The position numbers and the translations under genes were made by a program. A DNA stretch of 33,512 nt, from positions 1 through 33,512 of the forward strand of contig DBRC01000024.1 in assembly GCA_002305505.1 (NCBI GenBank). Reading direction: 5' to 3'. Source of the DNA: Prevotella sp. UBA1378. Lineage in GTDB: Bacteria > Bacteroidota > Bacteroidia > Bacteroidales > Bacteroidaceae. The notes below the pieces were generated by a model that saw nothing but the letters and a program-made list of their open reading frames with translations, made no database searches and was not told the origin of the DNA. Positions within the stretch are counted from its first letter, which is position 1. Every line of letters begins with the position of its first letter. Shown here piece after piece: positions 14,828 to 22,610 of the stretch.

Positions 14828-16633
14828 TTATTCCCTGCTCATGTCGGCCACCATCTTGCGGTACATGCCGTACATGCGCTGCCGTGAGATATAGCCCCGC
14901 AGGTGGTTGTCGCTGTCGAGCACAGGCAGCCAGTCGGCGTGTGTGCGCTCGAACGTCTTCATCACGTCGGTCATGGATTCGTTGTCGCTCAGCGTGGCGG
15001 GTGTTTCCGACATCAGCTGATATGCCTTGAAGTGATGATATAGCTCGATGCGGAACACCACGTGGCGGATTCTCCGTATATCAATCTCGCCCAGCAGATT
15101 GCCTGCTGCATCAAGCACAGGCAGAATGCTGTTGCGGCTGCGGCTGATTTTGTTTACAATCATGCCGAGATCCATATCGGGAGCAACCGGGGTATAGTCG
15201 CGGTCCACCACGCTGTCGAGGCTCATCAGCGTGAGGATGGCGTGGTCTGTATGGTGGGTGATGAGCTTTCCCTGCCTTGCCAGCCGCATGCCATAAATAC
15301 TGTGAGGCTCGAAGATGATGATTGTAAGGTACGAGCATACACTGGCAATCATCAGCGGCATGAACAGGTCGTAGCCCCCTGTAATCTCGGCGATGAGGAA
15401 AATGCCGGTCAGCGGTGCATGCATCACGCCCGACATCACCCCGGCCATGCCCAGCAGTGCAAAATTCTTTTCCGGCAGGTAAAGTCCCAGTTCGTACATG
15501 TTCCACACGCGTGCAAAAAGGAAACCGCCGAAGCATCCGATAAAGAGGCTCGGTGCGAATGTACCGCCGCATCCCCCTCCGCCATTGGTGGCCGATGTGG
15601 CGAAAACCTTTGTAAACAGCACCAGTGCAACGTAAGGGATGAGCATGCTGCCGTTGCCGTAAAAGAGCGAGTTTTCCAGTATTTTATCCCAGTCGGCCTC
15701 GGTTTTCCCGTTCAGCAGCAGATTGATGTTGTGATAGCCTTCGCCGAAGAGCGACGGGAACAGGAAGATGAGCGTGCTGAGCACAGCCCCTCCCAAGGCC
15801 AGTTTTATGTAAGGCCTGTCCTTGAAGTGTGCAAACATATTCTCGCAGGCTGTCATTGTGCGGATAAAGTAGAGGCTGATAAGGCCGCAGCAGATGCCCA
15901 GCAGTATGGTTGCCGGCACACGCTGTACCGTCCAGTCGCTGTCGAGATGGAAGGTAAAGAGCGCCGTAGAACCGCTGAAGATGTATGTGAAACAGGTGGC
16001 CGTAACGCACGAGACGAGAATCGGCAGCAGCGAAGCCATGGTCAGGTCGATCATCAGCACTTCGAGCGTGAACACCAAGCCGGCAATGGGAGCCTTGAAT
16101 ATACCTGCTATGGCGCCGGCTGCTCCGCATCCCACGAGCATCATCATCGTCTTGTTGTCGAGCTTGAACATCTGCCCTAAGTTGGAGCCGATGGCAGAGC
16201 CGGTCAGCACGATAGGAGCCTCGGCCCCCACCGAACCGCCGAAGCCGATGGTGATGGCCGATGCGATTACCGAGCTCCAGCAGTTGTGCCCCTTCAGGCG
16301 GCTTTGCCTTGCGCTGATGGCATAGAGGATACGGGTGATGCCGTGCGAAATGTTGTCCTTTACGATGTGGCGCACAAAAAGCGAAGTAAGGTAGATGCCG
16401 ATGACGGGGTAGACGAGGAACAGCCAGTTAGCATTGGTAGTGTCGAAAGAGCTGGTGAGCAATATGGCTATCTGGTTGATGATGCCGTGCAGGATGAAAG
16501 CAGCAACGGCGGCGAAGAATCCCACCAGTAAGGCCAGCATCAGCAGGAACGACCGTTCGCTGACGTGCTCTTTCCTCCAGTCGAGTAATCTTCCGAACCA
16601 CCCTTGTTGCCCGTTCGTCAAAGTTTCATCCAT
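14828..16633 (-). CDS. CLC-family anion channel/transporter with CBS domains
   Basis: 601 residues. About 1-445 form the multi-helix CLC membrane domain. GSVGAEAPIVLTGS carries the gating glutamate at the position of GREGP in E. coli ClC-ec1, and GGTFAPSLFIG matches the central GxFxP motif. Residues about 450-601 hold two CBS domains (SLDSVVDRDYTPVAPDMDLG and LMSETPATLSDNESMTDV). The region matching the ClC-ec1 'internal' proton-glutamate reads FTLEVLMIDL, so by my alignment the second Glu of IIEEM is Val, as in CLC channels. This hints at altered proton coupling but needs an alignment. The substrate is probably chloride or another small anion. It lies between tsaC/sua5 (14-base gap) and fmt (11-base gap), which is genomic packing rather than a functional link. 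Confidence 0.93.
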   Translation of the reverse strand: MDETLTNGQQGWFGRLLDWRKEHVSERSFLLMLALLVGFFAAVAAFILHGIINQIAILLTSSFDTTNANWLFLVYPVIGIYLTSLFVRHIVKDNISHGITRILYAISARQSRLKGHNCWSSVIASAITIGFGGSVGAEAPIVLTGSAIGSNLGQMFKLDNKTMMMLVGCGAAGAIAGIFKAPIAGLVFTLEVLMIDLTMASLLPILVSCVTATCFTYIFSGSTALFTFHLDSDWTVQRVPATILLGICCGLISLYFIRTMTACENMFAHFKDRPYIKLALGGAVLSTLIFLFPSLFGEGYHNINLLLNGKTEADWDKILENSLFYGNGSMLIPYVALVLFTKVFATSATNGGGGCGGTFAPSLFIGCFGGFLFARVWNMYELGLYLPEKNFALLGMAGVMSGVMHAPLTGIFLIAEITGGYDLFMPLMIASVCSYLTIIIFEPHSIYGMRLARQGKLITHHTDHAILTLMSLDSVVDRDYTPVAPDMDLGMIVNKISRSRNSILPVLDAAGNLLGEIDIRRIRHVVFRIELYHHFKAYQLMSETPATLSDNESMTDVMKTFERTHADWLPVLDSDNHLRGYISRQRMYGMYRKMVADMSRE

Positions 16634-16647
16634 ACTATAATTGCAGT

Positions 16648-17217
16648 TTACTTTCTGATGATGGTGATTTCGCCGTCTTCCTTCAGTTTGATGATGCTCG
16701 ACGGCGTATGCGGCTTATGCTCCTGCCGGCGGCTCCAGCACACATAGTCGGCGGCATCGAGCAGCTCCTGCGGGATGTCGCGGTAGTTCTGCGCAGCCGG
16801 TTGCCCGCTGATATTGACAGACGTGGAAACGACGGCTTTCTGAAACCGGTAACACAGCTCTTTTGAAAACGGCTCCTGTGTGATGCGCAAGGCGATGCTC
16901 CCGTCCTCGGCAATCAGGTTCTCTGCCAGGTTGATGGCCCCGTCGAGTATGACGGTCGTCGGTTTCACGGCACAGTCGAGCAGCTCCCATGCCACGTTGG
17001 GCACATTGCGTACGTAGCGCTGCAGCCGTGCGTCGGAGTCGACGAGGCAGATCATCGCCTTCGAGTCGTCGCGTTGTTTTATCTTGTATATTTTCCCTAC
17101 CGCCTCAGCGTTGGTGGCGTCGCAGCCTATTCCCCATACGGTGTCGGTAGGGTAGAGTATTACGCCGCCTTGGCGCATCGTCTCTACTGCTTTCCTTATG
17201 TCTTCTTCTCGTGTCAT
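16648..17217 (-). CDS. L-threonylcarbamoyladenylate synthase (TsaC/Sua5/YrdC)
   Basis: 189 residues forming a single YrdC domain. Motifs: GGVILYPTDTVWGIGCDATN near the N-terminus, IYKIKQRDDSKAMICLV, KPTTVILDG, SIALRIT and the late STSVNISGQPAAQNY. The enzyme makes threonylcarbamoyl-AMP from threonine, bicarbonate and ATP for the t6A37 modification of ANN-decoding tRNAs. There is no C-terminal Sua5 extension, so it is closer to TsaC length, although Bacteroidales entries are often called Sua5/YciO/YrdC. It sits 30 bases after prfC and 14 before the CLC gene in the same run. Confidence 0.92.
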   Translation of the reverse strand: MTREEDIRKAVETMRQGGVILYPTDTVWGIGCDATNAEAVGKIYKIKQRDDSKAMICLVDSDARLQRYVRNVPNVAWELLDCAVKPTTVILDGAINLAENLIAEDGSIALRITQEPFSKELCYRFQKAVVSTSVNISGQPAAQNYRDIPQELLDAADYVCWSRRQEHKPHTPSSIIKLKEDGEITIIRK

Positions 17218-17247
17218 GTCCTTTTCGTGTTTCTGTCAACAGATATA

Positions 17248-18831
17248 TTAAAACTCGCTCGTAAAGTGGAAGCGGATTTTCCCGAAGTCCTGCTGCGCCA
17301 TGCTCAGCACGTAGCCCGAGTCGGCAAGGAAAACGTCGCGGCCGTCCTTGTCTTTAGCCATATACTGGTATTTGCGTTTCTTGAAATTCTCCAGTTCCTT
17401 CTCGTCGTCGCTTTCTATCCAGCATGCTTTGTGCAGATGCACTGGCTCCCAGCGGCATTTGGCATTGTACTCGTTCTCCAAGCGGTACTGTATTACCTCG
17501 AACTGCAGTTGCCCTACCGTTCCGATAATCTTGCGTCCGTTAAACTGGTTGACGAACAGCTGGGCTACGCCCTCATCCATCAGTTGGTCGATGCCCTTTT
17601 GTAGTTGTTTCGATTTCATCGGGTCGGCGTTCTCGATGTATTTGAACATTTCCGGCGAGAACGACGGCAGTCCGCGGAAATGCAGATCTTCGCCTTCGGT
17701 CAGCGTGTCGCCGATTTTGAAGATGCCGTTGTCGGGCAGGCCCACGATGTCGCCCGGCCATGCCTCTTCGATGGTCGACTTGCGCTGTGCCATAAACTGT
17801 GTCGGACTGGAGAACCTCAGCGTCTTCCCTTGCCGTACATGCAGGTAGGGCTGGTTGCGCACAAACTTGCCGCTGCACACCTTGCAAAAGGCGATGCATG
17901 AGCGGTGGTTCGGGTCGATGTTGGCCGTGATTTTAAAGATGAAGCCCGTGAACTTCGGGTCGTCAGGGTTCACGGTGCGTTCCTCCGCCTTCGTAGGGCG
18001 CGGGCTGGGTGCAATCTCGACGAAACAGTTGAGCAACTCTTGCACGCCGAAATTGTTCAGTGCCGAACCGAAGAACACCGGTGCCACCTGCGCGCTGCGG
18101 TAGTCGTCTACGTTGAAGCCGGGATACACGCCGCCCACCAGCTCCAGGTCTTCGCGCAGCTTCCTGGCGTCGGTTTCCCCCACGCGCTGCTCCAGTTCGT
18201 GGCTGTCGATGTTTATTGCTATTTTTTCCGTCACGCGTTGTTTGTCGGGTGTAAATAGGTCGAGCTTGTTCTCGTAGATGTTATATACCCCCTTGAACTT
18301 AGCCCCTTGGTTGATGGGCCAGCTCAGCGGGCGCACTTTTATTTCCAGTTCCTGTTCCAGCTCGTCGAGCACGTCGAACGGGTCGCGCCCTTCGCGGTCC
18401 ATCTTGTTGATGAAGATGATTACCGGCGTGTTGCGCATGCGGCATACCGTCATCAGCTTGCGTGTCTGTGCCTCCACGCCCTTGGCGCCGTCCACCACGA
18501 TGATGGCCGAGTCGACAGCTGTCAGCGTGCGGTAGGTGTCTTCCGCAAAGTCTTGGTGTCCCGGTGTGTCCAGGATATTCACTTTATATTCTTTCCCTTC
18601 CGCAGGCGAGTAGTCGAACTCCATTACTGACGTTGACACCGAGATGCCGCGCTGTTTCTCGATATCCATCCAGTCGCTGGTGGCTGTCTTTTTTATTTTG
18701 TTGCTTTTGACGGCCCCTGCCACTTGTATTTGCCCGCCGAAGAGCAGGAATTTCTCTGTCAGCGTCGTTTTACCCGCATCCGGGTGACTGATAATGGCGA
18801 ACGTCCGCCGTCTTTCTATTTCTTGGTTCAT
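17248..18831 (-). CDS. prfC: Peptide chain release factor 3
   Basis: The 527-residue product is a translational GTPase of RF3 length. The G1 loop is SHPDAGKTTLTEKF at residues 15-28, followed by the switch region with QRGISVSTSVMEFDY, G3 DTPGHQDF and G4 INKMDREGRDP. The insert and C-terminal pattern match RF3 rather than EF-G or TypA (KQLQKGIDQLMDEGVAQLF, GQLQFEVIQYRLENEYN). It recycles RF1 and RF2 from the ribosome after peptide release. The start at 18831 places the G1 loop at the usual distance. It is the fourth gene of the minus-strand run; the 93-base gap upstream contains short GGATTA-type repeats. Confidence 0.95.
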   Translation of the reverse strand: MNQEIERRRTFAIISHPDAGKTTLTEKFLLFGGQIQVAGAVKSNKIKKTATSDWMDIEKQRGISVSTSVMEFDYSPAEGKEYKVNILDTPGHQDFAEDTYRTLTAVDSAIIVVDGAKGVEAQTRKLMTVCRMRNTPVIIFINKMDREGRDPFDVLDELEQELEIKVRPLSWPINQGAKFKGVYNIYENKLDLFTPDKQRVTEKIAINIDSHELEQRVGETDARKLREDLELVGGVYPGFNVDDYRSAQVAPVFFGSALNNFGVQELLNCFVEIAPSPRPTKAEERTVNPDDPKFTGFIFKITANIDPNHRSCIAFCKVCSGKFVRNQPYLHVRQGKTLRFSSPTQFMAQRKSTIEEAWPGDIVGLPDNGIFKIGDTLTEGEDLHFRGLPSFSPEMFKYIENADPMKSKQLQKGIDQLMDEGVAQLFVNQFNGRKIIGTVGQLQFEVIQYRLENEYNAKCRWEPVHLHKACWIESDDEKELENFKKRKYQYMAKDKDGRDVFLADSGYVLSMAQQDFGKIRFHFTSEF

Positions 18832-18836
18832 ATTTT

Positions 18837-18864
18837 GGATTAATGATTACGGATTACGGATTAT
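18837..18864. repeat. Short degenerate GGATTA-type tandem repeat
   Basis: Four consecutive units (GGATTAAT, GATTAC, GGATTAC, GGATTAT) lie in the gap between rfbD and prfC. The unit resembles the RRATTAAC unit of the large array at 33013-33310, so the two may be related forms of one repeat family. Confidence 0.5.
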
Positions 18865-18924
18865 GGCTTGATGGTATGAAAACTATAGTAATTAGCATAG
18901 TCCGTTCCGGAAAACAGCTTGTGG

Positions 18925-19773
18925 TTACAGCTTGCTGATACATTCTGCCAGCGATTCCTCCCAGTGGGGCACTTCGATGCCGTACGTTTCCTTGATTTTC
19001 GTTTTGTCCAGTACGGAGTAGTGCGGACGGTTGGCGGGGGTGGGGTATTCGGACGTATGCAGCGGTTTCACGTCGCAGGCGGTGATGCCGGCAATGCGGT
19101 GGATGGCTTTCGTGAAGTCGTACCAGCTGGCTACACCCTCGTCCGAGAAATGGTACACGCCCGGCACTATCCCCCTGTTGATGGCCGCCATGATGGCGAC
19201 GGCCAGGTCGCGGGCGTATGTCGGTGTGCCTATCTGGTCGAAGATGACGCCCAGCGAGGGTTTTTCTTTGCCCAGGCGGAGCATCGTCTTTACAAAGTTG
19301 TTGCCAAACGTGCTGTATAGCCACGCCGTGCGGATAATCATCGAGTTCTTGCAGAACTTTGACACCCCCAGCTCGCCGGCCAGCTTCGTGCTGCCGTATA
19401 CGCTGTCGGGGCATGGCGTATCGGTTTCGGTGTATGGCGTGTGCTTGGTGCCGTCGAACACATAATCGGTAGAAACCTGCACCATCCACCCGCCCCGCTT
19501 CTCTATGGCGGCGGCCAGGTAGGCGGGGGCCACGGTATTTAGCGTGGTGCACAGTTCCTTGTCGCTTTCCGCCTTGTCAACCGCCGTGTAGGCAGCGCAG
19601 TTTACGATGCCGTCGATTTTATTGCGGTTTACGAAGTCGTTCACGGCCAGTTGGTTTGTGATGTCCAGTTCGGCCACGTCCGTATTAAAAAAAGTGTGCT
19701 GCCGGTTTCCCTTTTCCAGCAGTTGCATCTCGTTTCCCAGTTGGCCGTTACAGCCAGTTATCAGAATGTTCAT
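18925..19773 (-). CDS. rfbD: dTDP-4-dehydrorhamnose reductase
   Basis: The 282-residue product is an NAD(P)-dependent short-chain-dehydrogenase-type enzyme of RmlD length. The dinucleotide-binding motif is ITGCNGQLGNEM near residues 5-16, and STDYVFDGTK at about 101-110 is typical of RmlD. The catalytic Tyr and Lys are in YGSTKLAGE (Tyr126, Lys130). It performs the final reduction giving dTDP-L-rhamnose. It is 12 bases after the DUF4924-like gene, so probably in the same transcript. The other rhamnose genes are not adjacent; rfbA is at 6117-6995 on the other strand. Confidence 0.94.
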   Translation of the reverse strand: MNILITGCNGQLGNEMQLLEKGNRQHTFFNTDVAELDITNQLAVNDFVNRNKIDGIVNCAAYTAVDKAESDKELCTTLNTVAPAYLAAAIEKRGGWMVQVSTDYVFDGTKHTPYTETDTPCPDSVYGSTKLAGELGVSKFCKNSMIIRTAWLYSTFGNNFVKTMLRLGKEKPSLGVIFDQIGTPTYARDLAVAIMAAINRGIVPGVYHFSDEGVASWYDFTKAIHRIAGITACDVKPLHTSEYPTPANRPHYSVLDKTKIKETYGIEVPHWEESLAECISKL

Positions 19774-19784
19774 GATTCTTGTAT

Positions 19785-20330
19785 TTATTCAAATTCCAGC
19801 GGTTCCTGTTTGTCCTTCAGGTAGTAATCGTTCAGCATGCCCACGAGCGTGGAAATCTCTTTTACGGCGTGCATCGTATCCGGGCTGATTTCCTTTTTCT
19901 GCAGCCTGAGCATCATCACGCCGTAGAGCGAGTTGAAACACGTCTCCACCTCGTTCTCCTCTTTGTTGGCGCCGCGGTTCCGCAGTTCCACGATGAACGG
20001 CAGGACCTTGTAGTATTCCGAGTTGTAGAACGGGAACTTTGACGATTGCAGTAGTTGGGCGTGCAGCTCTTCCAGTTGCTGCATCGTCACCTTGTTTATT
20101 TGCAGATGGCCGCTGTCGCGGCATCCTTCTTGGTTCATCATCCTTATCAGGTTGCCGAACCAGTCGGCCTCCTCCTCTTTCTGCTCGTCGGTATAGTCGA
20201 ACCGCTCGATGTATTCGCGCCTGATTCTCGGCAGCGAGCACCCGAACGCCCGTATCGTATCCTCTACCTGCCACATGTACAGCAGGTATTCGGCAATGTT
20301 CTTTTTTCTTAATTTCTGGGCAATAAACAT
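19785..20330 (-). CDS. DUF4924-like conserved protein
   Basis: 181 residues, mainly helical and soluble, with no signal peptide. It begins MFIAQKLRKKNIAEYLLYMW, with a following VEDTIRAFGC that I associate with the Bacteroidetes family DUF4924. The middle holds a conserved-looking FPFYNSEYYKVLPFIVELR, and the C-terminal EISTLVGMLNDYYLKDKQEP is likely the last helix. I recognise the family from its N-terminal pattern and length but have not confirmed it. Function is unknown. It lies 12 bases before rfbD and 48 bases after the LysE-type gene, consistent with one transcript. Confidence 0.75.
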   Translation of the reverse strand: MFIAQKLRKKNIAEYLLYMWQVEDTIRAFGCSLPRIRREYIERFDYTDEQKEEEADWFGNLIRMMNQEGCRDSGHLQINKVTMQQLEELHAQLLQSSKFPFYNSEYYKVLPFIVELRNRGANKEENEVETCFNSLYGVMMLRLQKKEISPDTMHAVKEISTLVGMLNDYYLKDKQEPLEFE

Positions 20331-20378
20331 TGTTTCTTTGTCTTTAATACTCTCAAAAATATGCAGCGTTCTCCCGGC

Positions 20379-21044
20379 CTAAAAGAACCGGTAGAGATTT
20401 GTCACCGTACCAAACAGCATGATGAGCGACCCGATGATGACGATGGCTCCGATTACTTGATTGATAATCTTGATACCATTGTGGTCGAACTTGCCCCTGA
20501 TCTGGTCGATCAGCCACGTCAGCCCGAACCACCACAGCAGCGCTCCGGCTACAATGCTCAGGAAGCCGACGAACATCTCGAACGGGTGGTTGGGAATCAC
20601 GAAAGCAAAGTTGGCGAAACAGGCCACGAAGAGCAGGATAATCAGCGGGTTGGAGAACGTAACGAGGAAGGCCGTAATGCCGTTGTGCAGCAATGTGCCC
20701 TTGTTGTTGCCCGACTTGTGCATGTTTCTTGTCGGGTCCGTACGGTAGGTATACCACCCGAAGAGCAGCAGCATGATGCTGCCTGCCAGCTGCAGGTAGA
20801 AGCGGTTCTGCTGGTCGTTTACGATGTTCATTACGAAGCTCATGCCGAATCCCGTGAATCCTGCATAGATGATATCGCTGACGGCTGCCCCGACGCCGGT
20901 AATGAATCCGTACCAGCGGCCTTTATTCAGCGTCCGCTGGACGCAAAGCACGCCTACAGGACCCATGGGAGCCGAAGCTATGACGCCGATAAGGATTCCT
21001 TTGAATATAAAATCCAATATATTTATTGGTACATGAAATGGCAT
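20379..21044 (-). CDS. LysE/RhtB-type amino acid exporter
   Basis: 221 residues from the start MPFHVPINI. It shows about six hydrophobic segments and the family hallmark SAPMGPVGVLCVQRTLNKGR after the first helix, then VSDIIYAGFTGFG, with the later NPLIILLF motif. LysE/RhtB proteins export amino acids or related small molecules across the inner membrane; the substrate cannot be assigned. A longer frame begins at 21083, but a TTG-N20-CAATTTTG promoter (21053-21083) lies across that extension and would start transcription near 21046, so the later ATG at 21044 is preferred and the transcript would be nearly leaderless. It is the first gene of the nine-gene minus-strand run and divergent from the ROK kinase. 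Confidence 0.88.
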   Translation of the reverse strand: MPFHVPINILDFIFKGILIGVIASAPMGPVGVLCVQRTLNKGRWYGFITGVGAAVSDIIYAGFTGFGMSFVMNIVNDQQNRFYLQLAGSIMLLLFGWYTYRTDPTRNMHKSGNNKGTLLHNGITAFLVTFSNPLIILLFVACFANFAFVIPNHPFEMFVGFLSIVAGALLWWFGLTWLIDQIRGKFDHNGIKIINQVIGAIVIIGSLIMLFGTVTNLYRFF

Positions 21045-21052
21045 AACGGGTG

Positions 21053-21083
21053 CAAAATTGCAAAAAATATGCGAGATATACAA
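21053..21083 (-). promoter_or_regulatory. Promoter for the LysE-led minus-strand run
   Basis: On the minus strand TTG (21081-21083) precedes CAATTTTG (21053-21060) by 20 bases. The first base of the -7 box deviates from T. It is the best promoter for the run from 21044 down to 12969, and it overlaps the divergent ROK promoter region closely. Confidence 0.4.
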
Positions 21084-21100
21084 GATTTTCCGACTAAAAC

Positions 21101-21131
21101 TTTGCCTAATCCCGCTTTTTTCCTAACTTTG
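21101..21131 (+). promoter_or_regulatory. Bacteroidales-type promoter of the ROK kinase
   Basis: TTTG (21101-21104), 19 bases, then TAACTTTG (21124-21131): a full match to the consensus. The leader to the ATG at 21172 is about 35 bases. Confidence 0.75.
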
Positions 21132-21171
21132 TCGGTCGGAGAATAAATTATCTAACATAACTATAATAATT

Positions 21172-22155
21172 ATGAATACTCAACCAGTAATCAAGCCTTA
21201 TGTGATAGGCTTAGACTTAGGAGGGACGAATTCCGTGTTCGGGATTGTCGACAGCCGTGGCGACATCAAGGCCACGACAGCCATTAAGACCCAAGGCTAC
21301 GAAACGGCCGGGGAATATGTAAAAGCTGCAGTAGAGGCCTTGCAGATTATCATCGACCAAGTGGGGGGAATAGAAAAGATAAAGGCCATGGGCATCGGCG
21401 CGCCGAACGGTAACTATTATAACGGTACGATCGAGACGGCCCCGAACATCGTATGGGCACACGAGACGGTAGTGCCGCTGGCAAAGCTGTTCAGCGATGC
21501 GCTCCATATTCCCGTGGCAGTGACCAACGACGCGAATGCGGCTGCTATCGGCGAGATGACCTACGGCGTGGCCCGCGGGATGAAGAACTTCATCATGATA
21601 ACGCTCGGCACGGGTGTAGGCTCCGGTATCGTTGTCAACGGGCAGCTTGTCTACGGCAGCGACGGGTTTGCTGGCGAGCTGGGCCATGTCACAATGGTCC
21701 GCGACGGCGAGCCCCGTTCCTGCGGCTGCGGCCGCAGCGGATGCCTCGAGGCCTACTGCTCGGCTACGGGCGTGGCCCGCACTGCCCGCGAAATGCTTGC
21801 CAAGGCCGATACGCCGTCGTTGCTCCGCGAGATGAACCCCGAAGACATCACTTCGCTCGACGTGGCGGTTGCGGCCGGGAAGGGCGACAAGCTGGCCAAC
21901 GAAATCTATGAGTTCACCGGCAAGATGCTGGGCGAGGCTTGTGCCGACTTTGCCACCTTCAGCAGCCCCGAAGCATTCATCTTCTTTGGCGGCATGGTAA
22001 AGGCAGGCGACCTCATCATGAACCCCATCAAGAAGGCTTATAGCGAGCATGTGATGAATATCTTCAAGGGCAAGGCCCAGTTCCTTGTCAGCGGTCTCGA
22101 CGGTGCCAGTGCCGCCGTGCTCGGCGCTTCGGCCGTAGGTTGGGACATCCAGTAA
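21172..22155 (+). CDS. ROK-family sugar kinase (glucokinase-like)
   Basis: The 327-residue product has all ROK marks: the phosphate-binding loop GLDLGGTNSVFGIVD near residues 14-28, NDANAAAIGEM with the catalytic Asp in the middle, LGTGVGSGI, GELGHVT and the zinc site CGCGRSGCLEAYCSA. It phosphorylates a hexose, most likely glucose, using ATP in the cytoplasm. ROK members also include N-acetylmannosamine, fructose and allose kinases, so glucokinase is a default call. No repressor-type N-terminal helix-turn-helix is present, so this is an enzyme rather than a NagC-like regulator. It is a single gene with its own promoter, followed by a long inverted repeat that may end its transcript. Confidence 0.92.
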   Translation: MNTQPVIKPYVIGLDLGGTNSVFGIVDSRGDIKATTAIKTQGYETAGEYVKAAVEALQIIIDQVGGIEKIKAMGIGAPNGNYYNGTIETAPNIVWAHETVVPLAKLFSDALHIPVAVTNDANAAAIGEMTYGVARGMKNFIMITLGTGVGSGIVVNGQLVYGSDGFAGELGHVTMVRDGEPRSCGCGRSGCLEAYCSATGVARTAREMLAKADTPSLLREMNPEDITSLDVAVAAGKGDKLANEIYEFTGKMLGEACADFATFSSPEAFIFFGGMVKAGDLIMNPIKKAYSEHVMNIFKGKAQFLVSGLDGASAAVLGASAVGWDIQ

Positions 22156-22167
22156 CCCTTCCGGATT

Positions 22168-22228
22168 CCACGGACCGCGATTCATAATTTCCCGTTACTT
22201 AACAAATATTATGAATCGCGATTCGTGG
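22168..22228. repeat. Long inverted repeat downstream of the ROK kinase
   Basis: A perfect 13-base arm at 22176-22188 pairs with 22208-22220, extended after a 3-base mismatch by CCACG (22168-22172) with CGTGG (22224-22228). The loop is 19 bases. No T-run follows directly, and the right arm abuts the promoter of the riboswitch unit. It could end ROK transcription or be a small repeat element. Confidence 0.7.
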
Positions 22229-22246
22229 ATTACGGACAAAATCCCT

Positions 22247-22254
22247 TATCTTTG
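22247..22254 (+). promoter_or_regulatory. -7 box of the cobalamin riboswitch unit
   Basis: TATCTTTG matches TAnnTTTG and lies just before the riboswitch aptamer, so the switch appears to have its own promoter rather than being the tail of the ROK transcript. The -33 position shows only TTCG at a 21-base spacing. Confidence 0.5.
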
Positions 22255-22265
22255 CACCAGAATAA

Positions 22266-22436
22266 AATAGCGATGGTTCGCATAACAGCGATTAAAAGGG
22301 AATGGGGTGTGAATCCCCGACTGTCCCGCAGCTGTGAGTTCCATTATGCGCCTTGAACAAGCATATCCACTGTTTCCGTAAAAAGAAATGGGAAGGAGTT
22401 TGGGGACGGAACGAAGTCAGAAGACCTGCCGTCGTT
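22266..22436 (+). ncRNA. Cobalamin riboswitch aptamer
   Basis: The conserved cobalamin-riboswitch core is readable in order: AAAAGGGAATGGGG, GTGAATCCCC, ACTGTCCCGCAGCTGTGA, then ATCCACTG and finally GTCAGAAGACCTGCC (22416-22430). These match the B12-box pattern (GGGAA, GTG..AATCC, CTG.CCCGC..CTGT.A, AGTCAGAAGACCTGCC). Such RNAs bind adenosyl- or another cobalamin and usually repress B12 uptake (btuB), synthesis or B12-independent isoenzymes. Here no such gene follows: only a 30-codon frame and a terminator lie before the separate ligA promoter. Limits are approximate. Confidence 0.92.
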
Positions 22437-22481
22437 TATATTAGCGGAAATTCCTCGGAGTAAGGAAGCTGAAGCACATAC

Positions 22482-22574
22482 ATGTTTTTACGATTAACAG
22501 CGATTAGTGTAGCCCTCATGCGCAGGGGGCCTTGGCTTCAGTTTTTCATGACCGTGGGGTACCATCGGCCATGA
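22482..22574 (+). CDS. Possible 30-residue peptide controlled by the cobalamin riboswitch
   Basis: A 30-codon frame starts 46 bases after the riboswitch core and is preceded by a purine-rich GGAGTAAGGAAG. The peptide begins with a hydrophobic stretch (MFLRLTAISVALM) followed by RRGPWLQFF and ends in GYHRP. Its last third overlaps a strong RNA hairpin (22545-22575: 12 pairs, one mismatch, one bulge, GGTA loop). The unit is closed by a terminator at 22611. This could be a true small membrane peptide, a leader peptide, or an accidental frame within a riboswitch-regulated small RNA. I do not recognise a known family with confidence. Confidence 0.4.
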   Translation: MFLRLTAISVALMRRGPWLQFFMTVGYHRP

Positions 22575-22610
22575 ACCGTACGTGTATTATTATATAAGTT
22601 TATTGACGGG

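Noticed and set aside
15062..16180. 372-codon frame on the plus strand
   Set aside because: It is a shadow of the CLC gene; its product is rich in His, Gln and Cys without domain features.
22266..22436. Riboswitch as the leader of ligA
   Set aside because: A strong terminator and a separate ligA promoter lie between them, and DNA ligase is not a known B12 target; read-through remains possible but is not the simplest reading.
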